A stretch of 64,000 nucleotides of DNA, taken from the NCBI RefSeq assembly GCF_008033235.1, contig NZ_CP042432.1:3348001-3412000 (forward strand), in the 5' to 3' direction. How positions within the stretch are numbered: position 1 is the stretch's first letter; each line of letters starts with the position of its first letter. The notes below the pieces were generated by a model. It was not told the DNA's origin. It was given only the letters and a program-made list of their open reading frames with translations, and did not search any database. Made by a program: the position numbers and the translations under genes. The stretch is from Anseongella ginsenosidimutans (lineage in GTDB: Bacteria; Bacteroidota; Bacteroidia; Sphingobacteriales; Sphingobacteriaceae). Below, one piece after another: positions 17,173-25,224 of the stretch.

Positions 17173-17825
17173 AGATTAAAATAACAATTGTCGATGATCA
17201 GCTGCTTTTCCGGAAAGGAATGAAGGAGCTACTCAAAAGTTATGAAGAACTGGAAATAATCGGGGAAGCCGGAAACGGGCGTCAGTTCATTGATTCTCTT
17301 AATAATGCCGGAGTACTGCCCCATCTGGTACTCCTTGACCTGAATATGCCGGTGCTGGACGGAATGGAAACCACTAAAATATTGCGGGCTGAATTTCCGG
17401 ATATACGCATTATTGTGCTTTCTGTCCACAAGGAAGAAAGTTATATGGCGCATCTTGTCGAACTGGGCGCCCACGGTTACCTTTTAAAGGACGCCGAGCC
17501 GGAAGAAGTCCGTAAGGCGATCAATAGTGTGTATGAAAATGGCTTTTATATAAATGAAGGTTTGCTCAGGGCCATCCAGAATACCTTGAAAAACCGCGAA
17601 AAGGGTTTTGAAAGTATTCATCCCAGCACATTTACCGCACGTGAACTGGAAGTGCTGGAATTGATCTGCAGGGAATTCACAACGGCCGAAATAGCAGAAA
17701 AACTGTTCATCAGCATAAAAACCGTTAACGGTCATCGGGATAACTTACTCCGGAAAGCACAGGTCCGGAATATGGCCGGATTGGTAGTTTATGCATTGAA
17801 GTATAATATTGTGACCATTTATTGA
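17169..17825 (+). CDS. NarL/LuxR-family response regulator
   Basis: This 218-aa protein has a receiver domain (about 1-122) with Asp9/Asp10, phospho-acceptor Asp57 (LVLLDLNMPVLDG), and a conserved Lys in GYLLKDA. A LuxR-type HTH (about 150-215) contains TARELEVLELICREFTTAEI and SIKTVNGHRDNLLRK. It is a DNA-binding transcription factor activated by the kinase encoded just upstream, with which it overlaps by 4 bp. Targets are not known, and autoregulation of the 15257-15286 promoter is possible. Glutamine synthetase begins 138 bp downstream with its own promoter. Confidence 0.93.
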   Translation: MKIKITIVDDQLLFRKGMKELLKSYEELEIIGEAGNGRQFIDSLNNAGVLPHLVLLDLNMPVLDGMETTKILRAEFPDIRIIVLSVHKEESYMAHLVELGAHGYLLKDAEPEEVRKAINSVYENGFYINEGLLRAIQNTLKNREKGFESIHPSTFTARELEVLELICREFTTAEIAEKLFISIKTVNGHRDNLLRKAQVRNMAGLVVYALKYNIVTIY

Positions 17826-17897
17826 TGCAAAAACAGAAAAATGCTGATAAACCTTTCATATTTTGCAATTTTAGACAGATTTTTTTGGTAATTCGCA

Positions 17898-17926
17898 TTG
17901 GTTTTTGATTTTTTCAGCTATTTTTG
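17898..17926 (+). promoter_or_regulatory. Bacteroidota-type promoter of the glutamine synthetase gene
   Basis: TTG at 17898-17900, an 18-bp spacer, then TATTTTTG at 17919-17926, close to the TTTG-N19-TAnnTTTG consensus. Transcription is predicted near 17933, about 30 nt before the ATG at 17964. Confidence 0.65.
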
Positions 17927-17963
17927 TCTCGATTTTTATAAAAAAAAGAAAAAACAAGCAAAT

Positions 17964-20156
17964 ATGTCCACTTTACGCTTTAAAGCTTTAGAAAGTGTTC
18001 TTGGCAGAACACCGGTAAAGATCACTCCGCCTTCCGACAGAATCTCGGATTATTTCGGCACGAATGTGTTCAATGAAAGCACAATGAAAGAATTTCTTTC
18101 CAAAGAAGCTTTTCAAAGTGTAAAAAATGCAATTGAGCAGGGAACCCCGGTTGAACGGGAAATGGCTGACCAGATTGCTTCAGGCATGAAAGCTTGGGCA
18201 ATGAGCAAGGGCGCCACCCATTATACCCATTGGTTCCAGCCGCTCACCGGCCTTACGGCGGAAAAACACGACACCTTTTTTGAAGCCTCCCCTGACGGTA
18301 CGGGCCTTGAAAAGTTCAGCGGCGAGTCATTGGCCCAGCAGGAACCGGATGCGTCCAGTTTTCCGAGCGGCGGCCTGAGGGTCACCTTTGAAGCCCGCGG
18401 ATATACAGCCTGGGATCCTTCCTCTCCGGCATTTATTATTGAAAGCCAGTCCGGAGGAAGCGCCACGCTTTGTATTCCTACTGTTTTCATTTCCTATACC
18501 GGAGAAGCCCTTGATTATAAGGCGCCCTTACTGAAAGCCATTAGCCGGCTGGACCAGGCCGCGGTGGACGTTTGCCATTATTTCGACAAATCGGTAAGCA
18601 AGGTAAATGCAAGCCTGGGTATTGAGCAGGAATATTTCCTGGTAGATCTTTCGCTCTATAATGCCCGGCCAGACCTGTACCTCACCAACCGGACCCTCTT
18701 TGGTCATATGTCGGCGAAGAACCAGCAGCTGGAAGACCATTATTTTGGCACCATCCCCCGCCGCGTGCAGGCATTTATGAGCGAACTGGAAACTGAAGCG
18801 CTGAAGCTGGGAATTCCCCTGAAGACCCGTCATAACGAGGTAGCTCCTGCGCAGTTCGAATGCGCTCCCCTCTACGAAGAGATCAACCTGGCCATTGACC
18901 ATAACCAGTTGTTGATGGACCTCATGGACAAGATTGCGCTAAGGCATCATTTCAAGGTATTGCTCCATGAAAAGCCCTTTGCCGGCGTTAACGGATCGGG
19001 TAAGCACAATAACTGGTCGCTGATCACCAACAACGGCAAAAATCTGCTTTCCCCCGGTAAGACTCCGAAAAACAACCTGATGTTCCTTACGTTTTTCGTC
19101 AATACCATTAAAGCGGTCCACAAACATGCTGATCTCATGCGGGCTGGAATTGCTTCTGCGGGCAACGATCACCGCCTGGGCGCCAATGAAGCTCCACCGG
19201 CGATCATTTCTATCTTTATCGGCTCCCAGCTGACCGAAGCGCTTGAGGAGATAGAAAGCCACCGGGTAGCTAAGAAAGACAGGAATACTGATACTGTTAA
19301 ACTGAATATCCCCAAGATCCCGCAAATATTATTTGACAATACGGACCGCAACCGGACTTCACCTTTTGCCTTTACCGGTAATAAGTTTGAGTTTCGCGCG
19401 GTAGGTTCCTATGCCAATTGCGCGGCGCCTATGACAATCCTTTCCGCTATTGTGGCGGAGCAACTGGAACTCTTTAAAAAAGACGTTGACAGCCTTATCA
19501 AAAAGAAGGAAAAGAAGGACGTTGCCATCCTGAAAGTAATACGCCAATACATTAAGGAATCCAAGAACATTCTTTTTGAAGGCAACAATTACAGTGAAGA
19601 ATGGCATAAGGAAGCGGAGAAGCGCGGCCTGCCTAACCTTCGCACCACTCCTATTTCCCTGGACGCTTACGTAACGCCGAAGGCGCAGAAATTATTCACG
19701 GATCAGGATATTTTCACAGAAAGGGAACTGCATGCAAGATATGAGATCCTGCTGGAAGCCTTTATCAAGAAGATCCAGATCGAAGGACGGGTGCTTGGCG
19801 ACCTGGCGCAGAACCATATTATCCCAACTGCCCTTACTTACCAGACCAGCCTCGTTAATAATGTCAGAGGCCTGAAAGAAATAGGCCTGGATAAAAAGAC
19901 CTACGAAAGTCAGCTTGACATTATTCAAAAAATATCGGAGCATGTGAACCTGGTGAAGAAGAACGTGGACGCCATGACCGAGGAACGTAAAAAGGCAAAC
20001 AAACTGACCGATACGCGGAAGATGGCCGCTGCATACGATGAAAAGGTAAAGCCTTACTTCGATACTATCCGGTATAATATCGAAAAGCTCGAACGAATGG
20101 TGGACGATTCCGTATGGCCCATGCCGAAATACAGGGAACTGTTATTCATCCGTTAG
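17964..20156 (+). CDS. glnN: Glutamine synthetase type III (GlnN)
   Basis: This 730-aa type III glutamine synthetase makes glutamine from glutamate, ammonia and ATP. Length and motifs fit GSIII: SLGIEQEYFLVD, KTRHNEVAPAQFE, HEKPFAGVNGSGKHNNWS (glutamate/ATP site) and NRTSPFAFTGNKFEFRAVGS. The start is ATG 17964 (MSTLRFKALESVLGR). An in-frame start at 17898 falls in the promoter and was rejected. GSIII forms dodecamers and is the main glutamine synthetase of many Bacteroidota. No PII or ammonium transporter gene is adjacent. It is followed by an intrinsic terminator. Confidence 0.96.
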   Translation: MSTLRFKALESVLGRTPVKITPPSDRISDYFGTNVFNESTMKEFLSKEAFQSVKNAIEQGTPVEREMADQIASGMKAWAMSKGATHYTHWFQPLTGLTAEKHDTFFEASPDGTGLEKFSGESLAQQEPDASSFPSGGLRVTFEARGYTAWDPSSPAFIIESQSGGSATLCIPTVFISYTGEALDYKAPLLKAISRLDQAAVDVCHYFDKSVSKVNASLGIEQEYFLVDLSLYNARPDLYLTNRTLFGHMSAKNQQLEDHYFGTIPRRVQAFMSELETEALKLGIPLKTRHNEVAPAQFECAPLYEEINLAIDHNQLLMDLMDKIALRHHFKVLLHEKPFAGVNGSGKHNNWSLITNNGKNLLSPGKTPKNNLMFLTFFVNTIKAVHKHADLMRAGIASAGNDHRLGANEAPPAIISIFIGSQLTEALEEIESHRVAKKDRNTDTVKLNIPKIPQILFDNTDRNRTSPFAFTGNKFEFRAVGSYANCAAPMTILSAIVAEQLELFKKDVDSLIKKKEKKDVAILKVIRQYIKESKNILFEGNNYSEEWHKEAEKRGLPNLRTTPISLDAYVTPKAQKLFTDQDIFTERELHARYEILLEAFIKKIQIEGRVLGDLAQNHIIPTALTYQTSLVNNVRGLKEIGLDKKTYESQLDIIQKISEHVNLVKKNVDAMTEERKKANKLTDTRKMAAAYDEKVKPYFDTIRYNIEKLERMVDDSVWPMPKYRELLFIR

Positions 20157-20180
20157 TAGGTTATTATACCTGACAAGATA

Positions 20181-20217
20181 AGAACTCCGGGCAGCTAAAA
20201 TTGCTCCGGAGTTTTTA
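20181..20217 (+). terminator. Intrinsic terminator after glnN
   Basis: AACTCCGG at 20183-20190 pairs with CCGGAGTT at 20206-20213 (8 bp), followed by TTT. It lies 27 bp after the stop codon. Confidence 0.8.
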
Positions 20218-20311
20218 TCTTTAGGGATGATGACAACCTGATCACTGCAGCAGGCTTCCTTACCGCATTTACACTTACTCAAACTACCGCCTGAACATAT
20301 GCCCAAATTTG

Positions 20312-20319
20312 TACATTTG
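20312..20319 (+). promoter_or_regulatory. -7 promoter element very close to the purM start
   Basis: TACATTTG matches TAnnTTTG exactly and ends 4 bp before the ATG at 20324. If used, transcription would begin at or next to the start codon, giving a nearly leaderless mRNA. No good TTTG/TTG is found 19 bp upstream, which weakens the call. Confidence 0.4.
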
Positions 20320-20323
20320 CAGC

Positions 20324-21532
20324 ATGAACAATGACCTTCGTTACAGCAGGCGCGGGGTTTCCGCCGCCAAAGAAGACGTGCATGCAGCCATAAAGCACAT
20401 AGATAAAGGCATTTTCCCTAAAGCCTTCTGTAAGATCATTCCCGATATACTGGGCGGAGAGGATGGTTACTGCAATATCATGCATGCCGACGGAGCTGGT
20501 ACGAAATCTTCCCTGGCCTATACCTACTGGAAAGAAACCGGGGATATGAGCGTATGGAAAGGTATTGCCCAGGACGCCATCGTCATGAATACCGATGACC
20601 TGCTTTGCGTGGGCGCTACTGACAACATCCTGCTTTCTTCCACGATAGGGCGGAATAAGAACCTGGTGCCCGGCGAAGTGATTGCGGCCCTGATCAACGG
20701 TACGGAAGAGATCCTTGAAGAACTGCGTTCCTACGGTATCGGCATTTATTCCACCGGCGGCGAAACTGCCGATGTAGGGGACCTGGTAAGGACATTGATC
20801 GTTGATTCTACCGTAAGCTGCCGCATGAAGCGGAAAGAAGTGATCAGCAATGACCGGATAGCGGCAGGCGACGTCATCGTAGGCCTGGCTTCTTTCGGGC
20901 AGGCTCGTTATGAAAGCGAGTATAACGGCGGCATGGGAAGTAATGGCCTTACTTCTGCACGTCATGATGTATTCAATAAGGAAATCGCCCGGAAGTACCC
21001 GGAAAGTTATGACCCGGCGGTCCCTGCTGAACTGGTATTCAGCGGAGGCAAAAAACTAACAGACACCATCAGCATTTCTTTCTATGACAGCGCGGGAAGT
21101 GCCTCCAGGGAAGTGCAGGCAACAGCCGGGAAGCTGGTACTCTCCCCTACCCGCACCTATGCACCGGTCATAAAGAAAATGCTCGAATTATACCGGCCGC
21201 AGATCCACGGCATGGTCCATTGCAGCGGAGGCGCGCAAACGAAAGTGCTGCATTTTATTGAAAACCTGCATGTGGTCAAGGACAATATGTTCCCCTGCCC
21301 TCCGCTGTTCCACCTTATCCAGGAACAATCCGGTACCCCTTGGGAAGAAATGTACAAGGTCTTCAACATGGGGCATCGCATGGAACTCTACGTTCCGGAA
21401 ATAGTGGCCGACGAGCTGGTAGCCATTTCTCAAAGCTTTGGGGTGGATGCACAGGTAATCGGCCGGGTAGCACCTTTCGCTGGCAAAAAAGTCACAATCC
21501 GTTCCGAATTCGGGGAATTCTCTTATGAGTGA
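20324..21532 (+). CDS. purM: Phosphoribosylformylglycinamidine cyclo-ligase (AIR synthase) PurM
   Basis: PurM closes the imidazole ring to give 5-aminoimidazole ribonucleotide, step five of purine synthesis. The protein is 402 aa from ATG 20324 (MNNDLRYSRRGVSAAKEDVH). A TTG 15 bp upstream is a poorer start. Characteristic pieces are HADGAGTKSSLAY near residue 50, NTDDLLCVGA, STGGETADVGDLVRT and FGQARYESEYNGGMGSNGLT. At about 400 aa it is longer than the E. coli enzyme, as is usual in this phylum. It is a single-gene unit between a terminator upstream and the LytS gene downstream. Confidence 0.93.
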   Translation: MNNDLRYSRRGVSAAKEDVHAAIKHIDKGIFPKAFCKIIPDILGGEDGYCNIMHADGAGTKSSLAYTYWKETGDMSVWKGIAQDAIVMNTDDLLCVGATDNILLSSTIGRNKNLVPGEVIAALINGTEEILEELRSYGIGIYSTGGETADVGDLVRTLIVDSTVSCRMKRKEVISNDRIAAGDVIVGLASFGQARYESEYNGGMGSNGLTSARHDVFNKEIARKYPESYDPAVPAELVFSGGKKLTDTISISFYDSAGSASREVQATAGKLVLSPTRTYAPVIKKMLELYRPQIHGMVHCSGGAQTKVLHFIENLHVVKDNMFPCPPLFHLIQEQSGTPWEEMYKVFNMGHRMELYVPEIVADELVAISQSFGVDAQVIGRVAPFAGKKVTIRSEFGEFSYE

Positions 21533-21536
21533 AACC

Positions 21537-21563
21537 TGCGGCGTTCAATAAAAACGCCCCGCA
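21537..21563 (+). terminator. Hairpin after purM, possible terminator
   Basis: TGCGGCGTT / AACGCC(CC)GCA form a stem with a small bulge around CAATAAA, starting 4 bp after the stop codon. The downstream sequence is only weakly T-rich (GTCATTTTAT). Confidence 0.45.
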
Positions 21564-21593
21564 CAAGTCATTTTATTTCCGGGGAAATGGCTC

Positions 21594-21626
21594 CGTCACA
21601 TTTTTGGGGGCCTTCGTCACATTTTT
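21594..21626 (+). promoter_or_regulatory. Direct repeat at 21-bp period, likely LytTR-type operator
   Basis: CGTCACATTTTT occurs at 21594-21605 and again at 21615-21626, a 12-bp perfect direct repeat exactly 21 bp apart (two helical turns). LytTR-family regulators bind such tandem repeats. The site is about 76 bp upstream of a LytS/LytTR gene pair, so autoregulation is the simple reading. Confidence 0.6.
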
Positions 21627-21645
21627 TTCTAAAGCAATTGTCCGG

Positions 21646-21689
21646 GGGTTAACATTGCAGGAGCAAAATGCTAATTTTAATGTTAACCC
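21646..21689 (+). promoter_or_regulatory. Perfect 11-bp inverted repeat just before lytS-type gene
   Basis: GGGTTAACATT (21646-21656) and AATGTTAACCC (21679-21689) are perfect reverse complements separated by 22 bp, centre to centre 33 bp (about three helical turns). The right arm ends 12 bp before the ATG. It could be a cooperative operator or, in RNA, a hairpin that covers the ribosome-binding region. Confidence 0.6.
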
Positions 21690-21701
21690 TAATTAAGTGA
21701 T

Positions 21702-23192
21702 ATGAAATTCCGGAAAGCCGAATTCTGGGCAGCTACGATCTTCCTGGTAATCGCCGTTTACCTGTTTATTGACGGCGCCCAACGCAATATGTCCCATACG
21801 GGCCCCAATTCCTTCATCGGCCATATGGAAGCAAGATTCGCGGAAAAGGGCCTGGCATACGATCACCTGTTGAATTCCCTGTATCCCCAGATCGCTATAT
21901 GCCTTGTCGCCTACCTCGCCTTTATTTTCCTCAACAATTATGTTATACCGCGTTATTACCCGCAAAAGGACTATAACCGGATAGGGCTCCTTACCCTGGG
22001 CGCCTTCGTTCTAACCCTCACTGTCTTTTCCCTGGCCTTTTATTACCAGGATATGCTCTATGAGAGCAACCTTTCCTATTATTTTGTCAGGAATGCCCCT
22101 GTGGTGGCCGGTTTATTCTGCGCCTACTTTTTATACGCCTTCATTAAAAAGATAATAGAATTTTACCTGTTCAACCCGGAGAAACAAAAATCACTGTTCA
22201 GCAGGATATTGCGGGATACGCTACTGGTTCTCGCAGTCTGGTTTCTTGTTTTGGCCTGGATCATGGGTACGAACAGTATGCGTACGCTCGGACCGGTATG
22301 GATCGGGATCTTTCCCTACGCATACGCACTCTACCAGATAAGCCTTTACCGGTTTATTCCAAGGTATGAGAACAGCAGGGAAAAACCGGCTCCGGCTATT
22401 GCACGGGCTGTCCTTTTCGCTGCACTACTGTTCCTTCCTTTTATGCTTATTCTCGCTTCCATGGGAAGTCATCCGGGTTACCTGTTTATTTCCTGGCTTT
22501 TTTCTACGGCGGCGGCCATAGGTATCGCGTACATTGTGTACCAGCAGAATAAGGAACGGATCTTAGAGCTTGTATTTCTTAAAAAGGAGCTGGGCAGGGT
22601 CAATTCCGGCCTGCAATTCCTGCGTTCCCAGATTAACCCGCACTTCCTTTTCAATGCCCTGAATACGCTTTATGGCACTTCCCTGCAGGAAAACGCGGCC
22701 AAAACGGGCGAAGGCATTCAGAAGCTGGGCGATATGATGCGGTTCATGCTGCATGAAAATCACCAGGATACGATCAGCCTGGCAAGGGAAATAGAGTACC
22801 TGGAAGATTATATTCACCTGCAAAAGCTGCGGCTGGCCCAATCGGAAAGTATCCGGATTGAAACAAATATTCATGACGACCTTTGCTTCGGGCATTCCAT
22901 TGCGCCAATGTTGCTCATTCCCTTTGTGGAAAATGCTTTCAAGCATGGGATCAGCCTCCGGAAAAGTTCCTGGATAAAAATTGCGCTCAAATGTGACAAC
23001 CAGCGGCTTTATTTCGATATTTACAATAGCATTCACCGGAAAAACGAGGATGACCCGGAAAGACAGAATAAAGGTATTGGCCTGGAAAACGTAAGGCAGC
23101 GATTAATGCTTATTTACCAGGGGAAGCACGAACTTGTCATCAGGGAAAATGAAAGCGAATATTTTGTTCACCTGACCATTGAACTGAAATGA
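21702..23192 (+). CDS. LytS-type sensor histidine kinase (His_kinase family)
   Basis: This 496-aa membrane kinase has an N-terminal half with about seven hydrophobic helices (12-30, 61-82, 95-117, 127-147, 165-190, 197-215 and 228-275 region). A coiled coil and a His_kinase (PF06580-type) domain follow, with phospho-acceptor His314 in SQINPHFLFNALNTLY. The HATPase_c domain has the N-box VENAFKHGI and GIGLENVRQRL. Kinases of this type pair with LytTR regulators, and the next gene is exactly that, overlapping by 4 bp. The signal is unknown. The upstream region carries two striking repeat elements. Confidence 0.93.
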   Translation: MKFRKAEFWAATIFLVIAVYLFIDGAQRNMSHTGPNSFIGHMEARFAEKGLAYDHLLNSLYPQIAICLVAYLAFIFLNNYVIPRYYPQKDYNRIGLLTLGAFVLTLTVFSLAFYYQDMLYESNLSYYFVRNAPVVAGLFCAYFLYAFIKKIIEFYLFNPEKQKSLFSRILRDTLLVLAVWFLVLAWIMGTNSMRTLGPVWIGIFPYAYALYQISLYRFIPRYENSREKPAPAIARAVLFAALLFLPFMLILASMGSHPGYLFISWLFSTAAAIGIAYIVYQQNKERILELVFLKKELGRVNSGLQFLRSQINPHFLFNALNTLYGTSLQENAAKTGEGIQKLGDMMRFMLHENHQDTISLAREIEYLEDYIHLQKLRLAQSESIRIETNIHDDLCFGHSIAPMLLIPFVENAFKHGISLRKSSWIKIALKCDNQRLYFDIYNSIHRKNEDDPERQNKGIGLENVRQRLMLIYQGKHELVIRENESEYFVHLTIELK

Positions 23193-23872
23193 AGGCGATA
23201 GCTATAGATGATGAACCCCTGGCCCTGGAGGTTATCCGGTCTCATGCCGAAAAGGTTTCTTTTCTCCAACTGGAGGATTGCTTTACCAACGCATTTGAGG
23301 CCCTGGAATTCCTGCATGAGCAGCCCGTTGACCTGATTTTCCTGGATATAAAAATGCCCGATATTTCGGGGCTGGAATTTATGGAAGCCCTCGCCGTAAA
23401 ACCCATGGTGGTCTTTACAACGGCCTATTCCGAGCATGCGGTCAGGAGTTATGAACTGGACGCACTGGATTACCTGTTGAAGCCTTTTTCCATGCCCCGT
23501 TTCCTCAAAGCTTGTAATAAAGCAAAAGAACGGCTGGAGCTGAAAAGCGCCCCTTCCGGTCCGGGTAATCCTGAAGCGGGTTATATTTTCCTGAAATCAG
23601 GTAGTGAAAAGATCAAGGTTCACTTTAAAGATGTCCTTTATATTGAAGCCGCCGGAAATTACATGACGTTTGTACTCACCGGTCAACGGATCCTGTCACG
23701 GCTGACAATGCAGGAGACGCTGGACCTGCTCCCGGAAGAGTTATTTGCCCGAATCCATCGTTCTTATATAGTAGCAAAGGGCAAAGTCGATAAGCTGGAA
23801 CGGCATCAGCTGCACATAAACGGGCAGACGCTTCCGCTTAGCCGGGTTTATGCCGTTAGTGATGAATTTTAG
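23189..23872 (+). CDS. LytTR-family response regulator
   Basis: This 227-aa regulator has a receiver domain (about 1-115) with Asp7-Asp8, phospho-acceptor Asp53 (LIFLDIKMPDISG), the Thr of FTTAYSEHA and Lys in LLKPFS. The C-terminal LytTR DNA-binding domain (about 135-225) has VHFKDVLYIEAAGNYM and RIHRSYIVAKGKV. It overlaps the kinase gene by 4 bp. LytTR proteins bind tandem direct repeats about two turns apart, matching the 21594-21626 element. Downstream it converges on RNase Z. Confidence 0.94.
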   Translation: MKAIAIDDEPLALEVIRSHAEKVSFLQLEDCFTNAFEALEFLHEQPVDLIFLDIKMPDISGLEFMEALAVKPMVVFTTAYSEHAVRSYELDALDYLLKPFSMPRFLKACNKAKERLELKSAPSGPGNPEAGYIFLKSGSEKIKVHFKDVLYIEAAGNYMTFVLTGQRILSRLTMQETLDLLPEELFARIHRSYIVAKGKVDKLERHQLHINGQTLPLSRVYAVSDEF

Positions 23873-23873
23873 T

Positions 23874-23900
23874 TCCCGGCCGGCTGTCTGCTGCCCGGGA
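23874..23900. terminator. Hairpin between convergent lytTR-type and rnz genes
   Basis: TCCCGG / CCGGGA (6 bp) with a 15-nt loop, located in the 34-bp gap between two convergent genes. No long T-run follows on either strand, so this is only a plausible shared terminator. Confidence 0.35.
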
Positions 23901-23906
23901 CTGCGA

Positions 23907-24836
23907 TCAGGAGGAAGCCGGTTCTCCCACCTGGAAAACAGTTCCTTCTTTTGCCAGTTCCGTAGCGGGAAAAACAGCACGGGCCTCCGTTAACAGGGGA
24001 GAAAGCTCGCGGTAGCGTGCGGAAAAATGTCCGATGACCAACTTTTTTACCTTCGCCTCCAGCGCGATTGCGGCTGCCTGGGCAGCGGTGGAATGAAAAG
24101 TTTCATTTGCCCTGTCAAGCATTTCGTTCATGAACGTAGCTTCATGATAAAGCAAGTCAACCGTTTTTATTTGCGAAACAATATCAGGTTTTACCAGCGT
24201 GTCGGCACAATAAGCAAAGGCGCGGGAAGGGCGCGGCGGGATGGTTAACTCCCTGTTCGGAATCAGGATTCCGTTGGGAAGCGTGAAATCAGCCCCTTGT
24301 TTTATATCCGCAATGGCTTGGGTAGGGATCTCATACTCCTGTATCTTCTCCCGGGCGATATTTGGCAGGCGCGCTTTCTCCCGGAACAAAAACCCGGTGC
24401 AGGGAATGCGGTGATTCATGATAATGGTCTCTACGGTGATCTCCGCATTTTCAAAGATCTGCCCGGGCTCGGAAGGATCCACCGGGTAAAACTCCAGAGG
24501 ATATCTTAACCGGGTCTGCGAATGGGTCAGCGTAAGACTGATGATTTCCATCAGTTCGGGCGGACCGTATAAATACAGGGGTTTTACGCGGCCGTTCAAA
24601 TGCAGGGTAGAAAGCAGCCCGGGCAACCCGAAATAATGGTCCCCGTGCATATGGCTGATAAAAATATGGTCAATGCGGGAGGCCTTCAGCCCGTATCGAA
24701 GCAACTGGATCTGGGTAGCTTCGCCGCAATCGATCAGAAATAATTTTTCATTAATATTCAGTAGCTGTGAGCTGGGAAAACGGTTCCTGACCGGTGTGGC
24801 GGAACTGCTTCCCAGTATCGTTAACTGAAATTTCAC
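23907..24836 (-). CDS. rnz: Ribonuclease Z
   Basis: This 309-aa metallo-beta-lactamase-fold endonuclease trims the 3' trailer of tRNA precursors. The zinc-binding signature HMHGDHYFGLPGLL lies near residue 62. The family N-terminus (ILGSSSATPVRNRFPSSQ) and the later HEATF and GHFSARY motifs are all present. The start is GTG 24836. It is followed upstream by a STAS-domain gene only 2 bp away, so the two genes (STAS then rnz) form one transcript, probably continuing from phoH-purC. Nothing unusual is seen. Confidence 0.95.
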   Translation of the reverse strand: MKFQLTILGSSSATPVRNRFPSSQLLNINEKLFLIDCGEATQIQLLRYGLKASRIDHIFISHMHGDHYFGLPGLLSTLHLNGRVKPLYLYGPPELMEIISLTLTHSQTRLRYPLEFYPVDPSEPGQIFENAEITVETIIMNHRIPCTGFLFREKARLPNIAREKIQEYEIPTQAIADIKQGADFTLPNGILIPNRELTIPPRPSRAFAYCADTLVKPDIVSQIKTVDLLYHEATFMNEMLDRANETFHSTAAQAAAIALEAKVKKLVIGHFSARYRELSPLLTEARAVFPATELAKEGTVFQVGEPASS

Positions 24837-24838
24837 CT

Positions 24839-25213
24839 TTAGTCCTTTTTATTTATCTCTCTTTCAAGTTCTTCCATATATACAAAATCTATGGCCTCCT
24901 CTTTTGTGGGAACAATTTTCAGGGACTTGTCAAGCTGTGTGATCCCTATTAATTGTTCAACCGTTGGTTTAAGGCCCGTAAGCACAAAGGATCCGCCGGA
25001 ATTCTGGCAAATGCGATTCGCGGTCAGCAGGCAGCTCAAGCCGGAAGAATCTATATGATCTACGTGGGAAAGATCCAGGATGATATTGCGGAAACCCTCC
25101 GCATTAAAAATAACCAGCTCCGACTTCAGGGCCGGCGACATCAGAGAATTCAGCCTATCCTCTTCAAGCGTAAGCAGAATATATTTTTCGTTCTTGTCAA
25201 CCGAATACTTCAT
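24839..25213 (-). CDS. STAS-domain protein (anti-sigma-factor-antagonist-like)
   Basis: This 124-aa protein has a single STAS domain (about 4-108) like SpoIIAA/RsbV. The segment HVDHIDSSGLSCLL contains the serine that is phosphorylated in classical antagonists (about Ser57). No anti-sigma kinase or sigma factor lies nearby, so the partner is unknown. In Bacteroidota such single STAS proteins are common with unclear function. It lies 11 bp downstream of purC and 2 bp upstream of rnz. Confidence 0.88.
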   Translation of the reverse strand: MKYSVDKNEKYILLTLEEDRLNSLMSPALKSELVIFNAEGFRNIILDLSHVDHIDSSGLSCLLTANRICQNSGGSFVLTGLKPTVEQLIGITQLDKSLKIVPTKEEAIDFVYMEELEREINKKD

Positions 25214-25224
25214 ATACGATAAAA

